A DNA stretch of 18,753 nucleotides from Flavobacterium psychrophilum (GTDB lineage Bacteria; Bacteroidota; Bacteroidia; Flavobacteriales; Flavobacteriaceae). Location: the NCBI GenBank assembly GCA_022729635.1, contig DZAU01000025.1, positions 1 through 18,753 on the forward strand, written 5' to 3'. The position numbers and the translations under genes were made by a program. This document shows positions 4,762 to 14,099 of this stretch, one piece after another (within the stretch, counting starts at the first letter, position 1; each line of letters starts with the position of its first letter). The notes beneath the pieces were generated by a model. The model worked only from the letters and a program-made list of their open reading frames with translations. It had not been told where the DNA came from and searched no databases.

Positions 4762-7080
4762 ATGAAATGGCTGCAAACAATTCTATTTTTCGCCTTCATG
4801 TGTTGCAATACTAACTTTGTATTTGCACAAAACATTACCGTTGATGATTCTCAAACAGCGCAACAACTTGTCGAAAATGTATTGGTAAACAGTTCTTGTG
4901 CAACCGTTTCAAATTTTGTTGCAACCGGAGATACTAATGTCCCAATTGGACAAAACAGTTATGGTTATTTTACCAATGCCGGCGGTAGTTTCCCTTTTAT
5001 CGATGGTGTTATTTTGTCTACACATTACGCACAAAAATCAATTGGACCATATAATACTAGTCCGAGTAACATTACCGGAAACGACAACGATAATGGCTGG
5101 CAAGGCGACACTGATTTGAATCAGGTTTTAGGCATAAATTCGGTTACTGCAACAGTTTTAGAATTTGATTTTACACCTTTAACTAATTTTTTAAGTTTTG
5201 ATTATATTTTTGCTTCCATCGAATATTATGATAAAAGTCCTTGTTCCTATTCAGATGGATTTGCTTTTTTAATTAAAGAAAATATACCTGGTAGTATTTA
5301 CAAAAATTTAGCTGTAATTCCAGGTACAATAACACCCGTTTCTTCGATAAATATACATCCGGCAGTTCCTCAAGGTGGTTGCGATGCGGTAAATGAAAAA
5401 TATTTTAACGGATATAATGATGCTACAAGCCCAATAAATTATTCGGGACAAACAGTTGTAATGAATGCGCAAACCGATGTTATTGCAGGAAAATCTTATC
5501 ATATTAAATTGGTGATTGCTAATGATTTTAACGAATATTATGATTCAGCAGTTTTTCTTAAAGCAGGAAGTTTTGCTCCAAAAATCGACTTGGGTCCAGA
5601 CAGATTACTTTCAAATAACCCGGTTTGTTTTGGCGAAAGCTATACCATTGATACTAAATTACCACCGAGCTACAATTATAAATGGTTGAAAAACAATGTT
5701 GAAATAATTGGCGAAACAAATCCATCTTACACAGCCACTGATACAGGAGTTTACACGGTTGAAGTTGTTTTTACACCGGCAACTTGCAGTGCTTCCGGGA
5801 AAATAAATATTGAGTTCACTCCCGAAATAGTACTATCAAACACCACTCTTGCACAATGCGATGACAACGGCGATGGAATAACTATTTTTAATTTAACCAA
5901 AGTTGATGCTACCATAAAAAACAATAATTCAACATTAAGTCCTGTCGAGTACTACGAATCTCTATCAAATGCACAAGGAAAAATAAATCCGATTTTGAAC
6001 CCCGCAACTTATCAGAACAAATTGACTGTTCCAACGCTTTTCGCACGAGTTACCAATTCTTTTGGCTGTGCCAATTATGCCCAAGTCGATTTGAGTATTG
6101 CAAACAACAGCATTGCTACACAAAATCCTATTTCGACCTGCGATGGTGATGCAGTTCAAGACGGTTTATATCAATTTGATTTGAATGCACAAGTTACTCC
6201 TCAAGTATTGAGTGGCTTGCCTTCGGGTCTAATTGTTGAATATTATTTAAACACCATAGATGCCATTTCACAGAAAAATGCTTTGTCCAATATTTTCAAA
6301 AACACAACTCCAAACCAACAAATTATTCAAGCTCGAATTGTAAACGGACCCGATTGTTACGGAATTGTTCCCATAACGCTTTTGGTAAACGCTTTTAATC
6401 CGTCCAATTTTCAAGACGAAACCGCAATTGTGTGCCTTGGTTCCACAACAGATTTAAGTGTTGCCACAGGATATTCGAGTTATTTATGGAATACAGGTGA
6501 AACTGGAAACTCAATCACAATTAATGCTGCTGGAAATTATTCGGTTACGGTTACTAATACTGATGGTTGCAATGCTACAAAAAAATTCACCGTTACAAGT
6601 TCAGAAATTGCAACAATTACTGGTGCTACCATAAATGATTTTGCCGGAAATGAAAATTCAGTTTTACTACAATATACAGGTGTTGGCAACTACGAATTTT
6701 CGCTTAATGGCTCCTATTTTCAAGACAATCCGTTGTTTACAGGGATTGCTCCGGGAACATATTATGCTTATGCAAGAGATAAAAACGGCTGTGGTTTGTC
6801 TGCTCCGTTTGTCATTTATGTTTTAGATTATCCTCGTTTTTTTACTCCAAATGGTGATGGTTATAATGATGTTTGGAAAATAAAAAACCTTGATTTATTT
6901 CCTGAAGCCAGCATAATCATTTATGACCGTTATGGCAAATTACTTAAAGAACTCAATGCAATAAATCCTAACTGGGACGGGACCTACATTGGAAACGAAT
7001 TGCCTGCTAATGATTATTGGTTTAATTTAAACTTTGGCAACGGGAAAATAATAAAAGGGCATTTTTCATTAAAAAGATAG
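4762..7080 (+). CDS. T9SS type B surface protein with choice-of-anchor L domain
   Basis: 772 aa, secreted. Residues 1-22 are a signal peptide ending FVFAQ. Residues about 35-270 fit the 'choice-of-anchor L' domain, with GQNSYGYFTNAGGSFPF, LEFDFTPLTNFLSFDYIFAS and SDGFAFLIKE. An Ig-like segment (about 274-352, CFGESY to YTVEVV) is followed by two Cys-Asp modules with first cysteines C366 and C460. A second Ig-like segment lies at about 556-614, and a YEFSLNG/DKNGCG pre-CTD module at about 615-688. Residues 690-772 are the gliding motility-associated C-terminal domain (TIGR04131-like): FFTPNGDGYNDVW, IYDRYGKLLKE, NWDGTYIGNELPANDYW, GHFSLKR. That domain directs export by the T9SS and attachment to the surface. 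The next gene starts 23 nt later with the same architecture, so they form an operon. A surface adhesin role is inferred. No SprF/PorP-like partner is encoded in the window. Confidence 0.9.
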   Translation: MKWLQTILFFAFMCCNTNFVFAQNITVDDSQTAQQLVENVLVNSSCATVSNFVATGDTNVPIGQNSYGYFTNAGGSFPFIDGVILSTHYAQKSIGPYNTSPSNITGNDNDNGWQGDTDLNQVLGINSVTATVLEFDFTPLTNFLSFDYIFASIEYYDKSPCSYSDGFAFLIKENIPGSIYKNLAVIPGTITPVSSINIHPAVPQGGCDAVNEKYFNGYNDATSPINYSGQTVVMNAQTDVIAGKSYHIKLVIANDFNEYYDSAVFLKAGSFAPKIDLGPDRLLSNNPVCFGESYTIDTKLPPSYNYKWLKNNVEIIGETNPSYTATDTGVYTVEVVFTPATCSASGKINIEFTPEIVLSNTTLAQCDDNGDGITIFNLTKVDATIKNNNSTLSPVEYYESLSNAQGKINPILNPATYQNKLTVPTLFARVTNSFGCANYAQVDLSIANNSIATQNPISTCDGDAVQDGLYQFDLNAQVTPQVLSGLPSGLIVEYYLNTIDAISQKNALSNIFKNTTPNQQIIQARIVNGPDCYGIVPITLLVNAFNPSNFQDETAIVCLGSTTDLSVATGYSSYLWNTGETGNSITINAAGNYSVTVTNTDGCNATKKFTVTSSEIATITGATINDFAGNENSVLLQYTGVGNYEFSLNGSYFQDNPLFTGIAPGTYYAYARDKNGCGLSAPFVIYVLDYPRFFTPNGDGYNDVWKIKNLDLFPEASIIIYDRYGKLLKELNAINPNWDGTYIGNELPANDYWFNLNFGNGKIIKGHFSLKR
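5857..6396 (+). repeat. Two Cys-Asp modules in the 772-aa surface protein
   Basis: Two tandem protein modules of about 94 residues have first cysteines C366 and C460. Each opens with CDxxxxxDG followed by F(N/D)L, has a Y-Y pair in the middle, and ends with an AR(V/I)xN strand and a second cysteine. The two copies are clearly diverged from each other. Confidence 0.6.
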
Positions 7081-7103
7081 CTAATATTTTATATTTTTAT
7101 ACA

Positions 7104-10100
7104 ATGAAAAAATTGGCTCTCTTTTTCTTTATATTCCTGTCTGTAAGTTGTTTTGCGCAATTTAGTAAAACACATTATATTCCGCCAATAACGGCCAACA
7201 CAAACTTAGTTGGAGATCATTATATCTATATATCTACGCCAAGTCTTACCAATGTAAATTTTAAAATAATTGAAATTGGCGGAGGAATTATAACCGGAGT
7301 TGTAAAAAACGCTACACCTTATGTGTATTCTATTGGCTCAGGAGATAATACCCAATTGTTTACCCCTAAAAGTAGTATCGAAAAAATTAGTAATAAGGGA
7401 TACATCATTGAGGCCGAAAATTTAATTTATGCTAGTGTACGAGTAAATTCAGGGCTTTCAAATACTGGTGCTTATGTTCACGCCGGAGGATTAGTATCTA
7501 AAGGAAATAGTGCGCTTGGCAAAGAATTTCGATTAGGCGCAATGCTAAACCCGTTTATAGACACGACCTTACTTAATTTTGGGTCTATCTTGGCTACCGA
7601 AAATAATACTGTGGTTACAATTTCTAATATTCCAATTGGAACAGTCCTCACAAACGGAACTATCGTTAATGGACCATTTACGGTAACCTTAAATAAAAAT
7701 GAATCCTATGTAATCGCTGCCGAAAATAACAATTCAACAGTTACTAATAGTGCTAATCTTATTGGAACACTTATAGTAACAGATAAAAATGTTGTTGTAA
7801 ACTCTGGTTCTTTTGCTGGTAGTAATTATACTTCAACTTGTTGTCGTGATGTTGGTTTTGACCAAATCGTTCCATTTGAAATCACAGGAAAGGAATATAT
7901 CTTTGTAAAAGGGGTTGGTAATAATACCGTAGAACAGGTTTTATTAATTGCAAACGTCGATGCCACCAATATATTTCTAAATGGTAATACAACTCCTTTC
8001 GCAGTATTAAACAAAGGACAATATGTATCTATAGATGGGAGTAATTTTATCAATAATAATTTATATGTTGCTACATCCGAAAAAGTTTTTGCGTATCAAA
8101 GTATTGGTGGTGCAAGCTCCGCAGCCAATCAAAATATGTTTTTTGTACCCCCTTTAAACTGCTCAACTCCTAATATTGTAGATAATATTCCACTAATAGA
8201 ACAAATTGGAAGTGTTAATTTTAATGGTGGCTTAAATATTGTTACCGAAACTGGAGCAACTGTAAAAATAAATAATGTAGCACTTACCGCAACTCCAACA
8301 GCCGTTACAGGAACTCCTAACTATGTGACTTATACCGTAAATGGGCTTTCGGGAAACATTGCTATAAACTCAACCAAACAGGTTTATGTTTCCTATTTTG
8401 GCTCTAACGGAGCAGCAACTTACGGTGGATATTATTCTGGATTTGATGTTAAACCCGAGATAATTTCTGATAAAATTACCATTACAAACACTAATTGCAT
8501 CCCAAATGTCGTTTTAAAAGTGAGTTCCGTTCTGGCTTATGATTCTTTCGAATGGTTTTTTAATGATGTAACTATACCTGGAGCAACAACTAATTCCTAT
8601 ACTCCAAGTCAACCTGGTTTTTATAAAGTAAAAGTAAAAAATTCCAGTTGTGGCAATTTTGTTTTTTCAGATAATATTCCGGTTAGTGAATGTGCAACTA
8701 ATATCGATAATGACCTTGCTAACGACAATATAGACATTGACAATGACAATGATGGAATCACTAATTGTACAGAATCTTTTGGTAATCAAGATATTAATAT
8801 TTCTAATTTTAATGCTGGAACCATAAACTTAGGAACCTATTCTAATTCGTTTACAGGAACAGTTTCAACATCCTCAATTGCAACAATAACACCCATTATT
8901 GGTGCGAATGATGGAAGCTTCGTTAGTGAAGTTTCTGCAGGAAAAGGAATTTATTCTTCTTATAATTTAAGTTTCACAAACCCAATAAATTTAAGTTTAG
9001 AATATGTAACAACTGCAAATACAACCGATTTAATAAATCCAAATGCTGAATATATTGTAAACTGCGACATCAACAAAACAATAACTGTTTGGAATCCTAC
9101 CAATCAACTATTGATAGATACCAACTATGACGGAATATACGAAAGTGGTGTTACCCAACATTCCTCCTTTGAAATTCGTTTTATCATCAACGGAAATGTC
9201 CCTCTTGCTGCTGGAACAGGAACTTTTAAATTTCAATCTTATCAGGTTAGTAATTTTAAAATAACGCATAAAAACCTTTTAGACTCTGCCGGAAATAAAT
9301 CTACTTTTAAATTTATTGCCACTTGTATTCCTAAAGATTCTGATGGAGATGGAACAGATGACCAATTAGACTCAGATTCTGACAACGATGGAATTTTAGA
9401 TTTTATTGAAGCACAACCAAACACAAGTTTACCACTATCTAATACGGATACAAATTTAAACGGATTAGACAATGCATTCGAACCAGGATTAAATCCAGTT
9501 GATACCGATTCCGATGGCGTTTTAGATTATCTGGATTTAGATAGTGATAACGATGGTATTCTGGATTCAGTAGAAACTGAAAATGATTTAGATGCGGATG
9601 GAATTAGAAATTACCGAGACTTAGACAGTGATAAAGATTTGTGCAGCGATGTTATAGAGGCAGGATTTTTAGACCCAAATGGAGATGGAATATTGGGAAA
9701 TAGTCCCGTAATCGTTGACGCAAATGGACTTGTTATTGGTGCTCCATACTCAATACCAAATCCTAATTATCTAATTTCAGCTCCTATCGTTATCACTACT
9801 CAGCCTATTGTTTCACCAACTTGCGAATTACAAAATGCCTCAATAACATTAACAGATAACGTAGGAAATACCTATCAATGGCAACTTTCTATTGATGGAA
9901 TAAATTGGACCGATTTGATAAATGATGCAACTTATTCTAATGTCACTACAAATACATTGACCATTACAAATGTTACAAATGCAATGAACGGATTTAAATA
10001 TCGTGTTCAATTAAATAAAACAGGAAATTCCTGCGGATTAACTTCGGCTGATACAATTTTATCTATTTTGGCTCTACCAGTTGTAAACCCAATTACTATC

Positions 10101-11999
10101 ATTCAATGCGATGATGATTTAGATGCCATTTCTACCTTTAATTTAACAGTTAATAACAATAGTATTTCTAGTAATGCAGCTAATGAAACTTTTACTTATT
10201 ATACTACTTTGGCTGGAGCCAATACTGGAGATGTAACTAAATTAATAACTACACCTTTAGCTTTTACAAACACAACTCCAAGCATAATGCCCGTTTGGGC
10301 TAGAGTAACAAACAGCAATGGATGTTTTAGAGTGGCTCAAATTACCCTGCAAGTATTAGCAACCCAAATTCCATCTACTTTTAAAAGAAGTTTTGAAACC
10401 TGCGATGATTTTTTAGATGCTACCAATGATGATAGAGATGGAATATCTAGCTTCAATTTTAGCAGTGTTACCTTAGATTTACAAGCATTGCTTCCTCCAG
10501 GAAATTACACCATAACGTATTACCGTAACGAATCCGATGCTTTGGCAGAACTCAATGTCATTACTGATATTTCAAATTACAGAAACATTGGTTATCCAAA
10601 TTTTCAAATTATTTGGGGTCGTGTTGATAGCGATGTTGACAATGCTTGCTATGGACTTGGTCCTTATATAAACCTTAATGTAGAGAAATTACCGTATGCA
10701 AATGCTGTTACGATAACAAGACAATGTGATGATAATCAAGACGGTATTTATATTTTTAATACTTCCGCATTAGAAACAACATTATTAAATGGTCAAACCA
10801 ATGTAACTGTAACTTATTTTGATGCTTCCAACGCACCTCTTGCAAGCCCATTTCCGGCGACTTTTTCAACGAAATTCCAAACGATTAAAGCAGTTGTCAC
10901 CAATAACACTTCTTTAAAATGCTATGATGAAACTACGATTCAATTTATTGTCGATGATTTACCCGAAGCGTTTGCAATTCCGATTTCGTTGACAACAACT
11001 TGCGATGATGAATTAAATCCCTTAGTTCAAGACGGAAAATATGCCTTTAACACTTCAACATTAGAAACAGTAATTTTAGGAGGACAAACAGGAATGACTG
11101 TAAAATATTTTGATGGAAATGGAAATTCATTGCCAAGTCCGCTGCCAAATCCATTTGTGACGACGACACAAAATGTAAAAGTTATAGTAGAAAATCCAAT
11201 AAATACAAATTGTACCGCTTCAATAAATATTCCTTTTGTGGTAAACCCTTTGCCAAATATCAATTTGAATACAGATGGAAATGATGACGAGTTAGTTTGC
11301 TCAAACGATCCTACATTTTTCGTTCAGCTCAATGCGGGAATTCAAGATGGTTCAAATCCAAACAATTACACTTATATCTGGTCAAAAGACGGAGTTGTTT
11401 TATCGGGTAAAACTGCCTACACTTTAGATGTAAATGCCGAAGGAATCTATACTGTTGAAGTTGCAAATACTTTCGGTTGCAGCAGCATTCGAACTATAAA
11501 AGTTACTGCTTCGGATTTGGCAAAAATTGACTCCATAGATATTGAAGATATGGCAGACACCAACACTGTTACTATAAACGTATCTGGATTGGGTGATTAT
11601 GAGTATAGTTTAGATGAACCTGCCGGGTATTTTCAAGATTCTAATACCTTTACCAATATAACAGCTGGAATTCACGAAGTCTTTGTCAATGACAAAAACG
11701 GTTGTGGAGTAGTAACTAAAAGTATAGCCGTTGTTGGTGTCCCAAAATTCTTTACCCCCAACGGAGACGGCTACAATGATTATTGGAATGTGAAAGGGGT
11801 GAATGCCACTTTCTACTCCAAATCAATAATTTATATTTTTGATAGATACGGAAAATTGCTCAAGCAGTGGGTTCCTGGAACAACAGAAGGATGGGACGGA
11901 ACATTCAATGGTAACTTAATGCCCGGCGATGATTATTGGTACACTGTGAAACTTGAAGACGGCAGAGAAGCGAAGGGACATTTTAGTTTGAAACGTTAA
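7104..11999 (+). CDS. Giant T9SS type B surface protein, multi-domain adhesin-like
   Basis: 1631 aa, secreted. The signal peptide is about residues 1-18 (SCFAQ). The N-terminal 450 residues resemble the IgGFc-binding N-terminal domain, with PFEITGKEYIFVKG near 254-267, VLLIANVDATNIFLNG, and Tyr/Val-rich strands. An Ig-like segment covers about 463-531. Two clusters of thrombospondin type 3-like calcium motifs (DxDxDG: about 533-553 and 744-852, as in DSDGDGTDDQLDSDSDNDG) flank a domain of about 190 residues that I do not recognise. A further Ig-like domain lies at about 896-988. Four Cys-Asp-Asp modules follow with first cysteines C1002, C1100, C1208 and C1300. An Ig/PKD-like segment, the pre-CTD module and the type B sorting domain (1546-1631, FFTPNGDGYNDYW to GHFSLKR) end the protein. 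It lies 23 nt behind the 772-aa gene. A calcium-stiffened surface adhesin or matrix protein is inferred; the ligand is unknown. Confidence 0.9.
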   Translation: MKKLALFFFIFLSVSCFAQFSKTHYIPPITANTNLVGDHYIYISTPSLTNVNFKIIEIGGGIITGVVKNATPYVYSIGSGDNTQLFTPKSSIEKISNKGYIIEAENLIYASVRVNSGLSNTGAYVHAGGLVSKGNSALGKEFRLGAMLNPFIDTTLLNFGSILATENNTVVTISNIPIGTVLTNGTIVNGPFTVTLNKNESYVIAAENNNSTVTNSANLIGTLIVTDKNVVVNSGSFAGSNYTSTCCRDVGFDQIVPFEITGKEYIFVKGVGNNTVEQVLLIANVDATNIFLNGNTTPFAVLNKGQYVSIDGSNFINNNLYVATSEKVFAYQSIGGASSAANQNMFFVPPLNCSTPNIVDNIPLIEQIGSVNFNGGLNIVTETGATVKINNVALTATPTAVTGTPNYVTYTVNGLSGNIAINSTKQVYVSYFGSNGAATYGGYYSGFDVKPEIISDKITITNTNCIPNVVLKVSSVLAYDSFEWFFNDVTIPGATTNSYTPSQPGFYKVKVKNSSCGNFVFSDNIPVSECATNIDNDLANDNIDIDNDNDGITNCTESFGNQDINISNFNAGTINLGTYSNSFTGTVSTSSIATITPIIGANDGSFVSEVSAGKGIYSSYNLSFTNPINLSLEYVTTANTTDLINPNAEYIVNCDINKTITVWNPTNQLLIDTNYDGIYESGVTQHSSFEIRFIINGNVPLAAGTGTFKFQSYQVSNFKITHKNLLDSAGNKSTFKFIATCIPKDSDGDGTDDQLDSDSDNDGILDFIEAQPNTSLPLSNTDTNLNGLDNAFEPGLNPVDTDSDGVLDYLDLDSDNDGILDSVETENDLDADGIRNYRDLDSDKDLCSDVIEAGFLDPNGDGILGNSPVIVDANGLVIGAPYSIPNPNYLISAPIVITTQPIVSPTCELQNASITLTDNVGNTYQWQLSIDGINWTDLINDATYSNVTTNTLTITNVTNAMNGFKYRVQLNKTGNSCGLTSADTILSILALPVVNPITIIQCDDDLDAISTFNLTVNNNSISSNAANETFTYYTTLAGANTGDVTKLITTPLAFTNTTPSIMPVWARVTNSNGCFRVAQITLQVLATQIPSTFKRSFETCDDFLDATNDDRDGISSFNFSSVTLDLQALLPPGNYTITYYRNESDALAELNVITDISNYRNIGYPNFQIIWGRVDSDVDNACYGLGPYINLNVEKLPYANAVTITRQCDDNQDGIYIFNTSALETTLLNGQTNVTVTYFDASNAPLASPFPATFSTKFQTIKAVVTNNTSLKCYDETTIQFIVDDLPEAFAIPISLTTTCDDELNPLVQDGKYAFNTSTLETVILGGQTGMTVKYFDGNGNSLPSPLPNPFVTTTQNVKVIVENPINTNCTASINIPFVVNPLPNINLNTDGNDDELVCSNDPTFFVQLNAGIQDGSNPNNYTYIWSKDGVVLSGKTAYTLDVNAEGIYTVEVANTFGCSSIRTIKVTASDLAKIDSIDIEDMADTNTVTINVSGLGDYEYSLDEPAGYFQDSNTFTNITAGIHEVFVNDKNGCGVVTKSIAVVGVPKFFTPNGDGYNDYWNVKGVNATFYSKSIIYIFDRYGKLLKQWVPGTTEGWDGTFNGNLMPGDDYWYTVKLEDGREAKGHFSLKR
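10107..11256 (+). repeat. Four tandem Cys-Asp-Asp modules in the 1631-aa surface protein
   Basis: Module starts at cysteine codons 10107, 10401, 10725 and 11001 give periods of 98, 108 and 92 residues. Copies three and four are the most alike, also at nucleotide level: both read F-N-T-S-x-LET-x-(I/L)L-x-GQT, then V-K/T-YFD. They are probably the most recent duplication. Confidence 0.7.
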
Positions 12000-12026
12000 A
12001 ATACTGAAAATAGTCGCTTATGAAAC

Positions 12027-12058
12027 CTCAAAGGTTTTCTTTAAAACCTTTGAGATTT
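12027..12058 (+). terminator. Hairpin terminator after the surface-protein operon
   Basis: A perfect 12-bp stem (CTCAAAGGTTTT at 12027-12038 with AAAACCTTTGAG at 12043-12054) has a CTTT loop. It lies 28 nt after the stop of the 1631-aa gene. The following tract (ATTTGTAATTTG) is only moderately T-rich. The sequence resembles a hairpin recalled as frequent in Flavobacterium intergenic regions. Confidence 0.6.
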
Positions 12059-12084
12059 GTAATTTGATTGAAAAAATACAAAAA

Positions 12085-12119
12085 AAATCCCAAATTCCAG
12101 CTATTGGATTTTGGGATTT
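12085..12119 (-). terminator. Terminator of typA (probably bidirectional)
   Basis: A 14-bp stem pairs 12085-12098 with 12106-12119 with one mismatch, around a 7-nt loop (AGCTATT). On the minus strand it follows the typA stop by 22 nt and is trailed by a T-run. It sits between the convergent adhesin operon and typA, so it may serve both. Confidence 0.75.
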
Positions 12120-12141
12120 GTTATTTGTTATTTTAGAAAAT

Positions 12142-13938
12142 TTAGACTTTAAATCTTTTTCTATCTGTTTCTGTCAAATATATTTTTCTCAAACGAATCG
12201 ATTTTGGTGTTACCTCAACATATTCATCTTTTTGAATGTATTCAAGAGCTTCTTCCAATGAGAAAATAATTGGAGGAATAATTCTCGCTTTTTCATCATT
12301 TCCAGAAGAACGAACATTAGATTGTTTTTTCTCTTTAGTAACGTTAATACACATATCATCGGCACGAGAGTTTTCTCCAATCACTTGACCTTCATAGATT
12401 TCAGTATTTGGTTCTACGAAGAATTTACCACGATCTTGCAATTTATCGATAGAATAAGGAATAGCTTTTCCTTTATCCATAGAGATCAATGAACCTTTGT
12501 TACGTCCAGAAATTTCTCCTTTGAAAGGTTCATATCCTATAAAACGATGTGCCATAATAGCCTCACCAGCAGTAGCAGTTAACAATTGATTACGCAATCC
12601 TATAATTCCACGTGATGGAATATTAAATTTAATAATCATACGCTCTCCTTTAGTTTCCATAGAAAGCATCTCACCTTTACGAATTGTAACAAATTCTACC
12701 GCTCTACCAGAAAGATTCTCCGGTAAATCAATTGTTAATTCCTCAATAGGTTCACATTTTTTACCATCAATTTCTTTGATGATAACTTGTGGCTGGCCAA
12801 TTTGCAATTCGTAACCTTCTCTTCTCATAGTTTCAATAAGAACAGATAAATGAAGTACTCCACGACCAAAGACCATAAATTTATCGGCAGAATCAGTTTC
12901 GCCTAATTTCATCGCTAGGTTTTTCTCTAATTCTTTTGTCAAACGATCTCTAATATGTCGAGAAGTAACATATTTTCCTTCTTTACCAAAGAAAGGAGAA
13001 TCATTTATTGTAAACAACATACTCATTGTTGGCTCATCAATAGCAATGGTTTGCAAGGCTTCTGGATTATCGAAACAAGCAATGGTATCGCCAATTTCAA
13101 AACCTTCAATACCAATTATTGCACAGATATCTCCAGCTACAACTTCTTGCACTTTTTTACGACCAAGTCCTTCAAAAGTGTGCAATTCTTTAATTCTTGA
13201 TTTTGAAATTGTTCCGTCTCGTTTCACCAATGAAACTGGCATTCCTTCTTTCAACACCCCTCTTTCAAGACGACCGATAGCGATACGACCAGTAAAAGTT
13301 GAGAAATCTAAAGAGGTAATCAACATTTGTGGAGTTCCTTCTGAAACTTTTGGAGCTGGTACATTATTCAATACCATATCCAACAAAGGTTCGATATTTT
13401 CAGTTACGTTTTCCCAATGATCTGACATCCAGTTATTTTTGGCTGAACCATAAACCGTTGGAAAATCCAATTGCCATTCTTCGGCACCTAATTCGAACAT
13501 TAAATCGAAAACTTTTTCGTGAACTTCCTCAGGAGTACAGTTTTCTTTATCCACTTTATTGATAACCACACAAGGTTTTAATCCAAGGTCAATAGCTTTT
13601 TGTAAAACAAAACGAGTTTGTGGCATTGGTCCTTCAAAAGCATCTACAAGAAGGCAAACACCATCGGCCATATTAAGAACACGTTCTACTTCTCCGCCAA
13701 AATCGGCGTGACCAGGAGTGTCAATAATGTTTATTTTAGTTCCTTTGTAAACTACAGAAACATTTTTAGAAGTGATGGTAATCCCTCTTTCACGCTCTAA
13801 GTCATTGTTGTCAAGGATTAAATCCCCAGCATTCTGGTTGTCACGAAATAAGTGACAATGATACATGATTTTATCAACCAAAGTGGTTTTACCGTGATCG
13901 ACGTGGGCAATAATTGCAATGTTTCTAATAGCTTCCAT
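12142..13938 (-). CDS. typA: Translational GTPase TypA/BipA
   Basis: 598 aa, the normal length. TypA/BipA is a cytoplasmic ribosome-binding GTPase of the EF-G/LepA group. It assists 50S subunit assembly and growth under stress such as low temperature. The GTPase motifs are intact: P-loop AHVDHGKTT (11-19), switch I RGIT (51-54), DTPGH (73-77) and NKVD (127-130). The elongation-factor domain II follows, then domain III and the V-like domain with [15 protein letters not shown]. The BipA-specific C-terminal domain follows, with [23 protein letters not shown] and the [15 protein letters not shown] segment. The ATG is followed at once by the conserved [19 protein letters not shown] start. It is monocistronic, with its own promoter and terminator, and convergent to the adhesin operon. 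Confidence 0.97.
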   Translation of the reverse strand: MEAIRNIAIIAHVDHGKTTLVDKIMYHCHLFRDNQNAGDLILDNNDLERERGITITSKNVSVVYKGTKINIIDTPGHADFGGEVERVLNMADGVCLLVDAFEGPMPQTRFVLQKAIDLGLKPCVVINKVDKENCTPEEVHEKVFDLMFELGAEEWQLDFPTVYGSAKNNWMSDHWENVTENIEPLLDMVLNNVPAPKVSEGTPQMLITSLDFSTFTGRIAIGRLERGVLKEGMPVSLVKRDGTISKSRIKELHTFEGLGRKKVQEVVAGDICAIIGIEGFEIGDTIACFDNPEALQTIAIDEPTMSMLFTINDSPFFGKEGKYVTSRHIRDRLTKELEKNLAMKLGETDSADKFMVFGRGVLHLSVLIETMRREGYELQIGQPQVIIKEIDGKKCEPIEELTIDLPENLSGRAVEFVTIRKGEMLSMETKGERMIIKFNIPSRGIIGLRNQLLTATAGEAIMAHRFIGYEPFKGEISGRNKGSLISMDKGKAIPYSIDKLQDRGKFFVEPNTEIYEGQVIGENSRADDMCINVTKEKKQSNVRSSGNDEKARIIPPIIFSLEEALEYIQKDEYVEVTPKSIRLRKIYLTETDRKRFKV

Positions 13939-13957
13939 CTAATTTTTTTTGAGGTTG

Positions 13958-13965
13958 CAAAGGTA
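13958..13965 (-). promoter_or_regulatory. -7 box TACCTTTG of typA
   Basis: On the minus strand the sequence reads TACCTTTG, an exact TAnnTTTG match, 19 nt before the typA ATG. No convincing TTG is seen at -33. Confidence 0.65.
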
Positions 13966-14087
13966 CACTTTATTTCCATATAAAAAATATTTACAGAACT
14001 GTTTGCAATTTGTTAACTTATTAGCCTTAAAACAAGTCAAAATAAAATAAGTTTTGAATGATTATAAATAATTACTTAATATTTATT

Positions 14088-14095
14088 TATATTTG
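14088..14095 (+). promoter_or_regulatory. -7 box TATATTTG of the histidine kinase gene
   Basis: Exact TAnnTTTG match ending only 4 nt before the ATG at 14100. No TTG lies at the expected -33 position. If it is used, transcription would begin at or near the start codon. The region is very AT-rich, so a chance match is possible. Confidence 0.5.
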
Positions 14096-14099
14096 AATA

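Noticed and set aside
7081..7103. T-rich stretch with TATATTTT between the two surface-protein genes, as a possible promoter
   Set aside because: It lacks the final G of TAnnTTTG, and the 23-nt gap fits cotranscription.
5857..11256. Repeats as a possible CRISPR array
   Set aside because: The repeats are about 280-320 nt protein-coding modules with diverged sequence, in frame within secreted proteins.
13046..13420. Plus-strand frame of 124 codons
   Set aside because: It lies entirely opposite typA, whose motifs are intact; it is a shadow frame.
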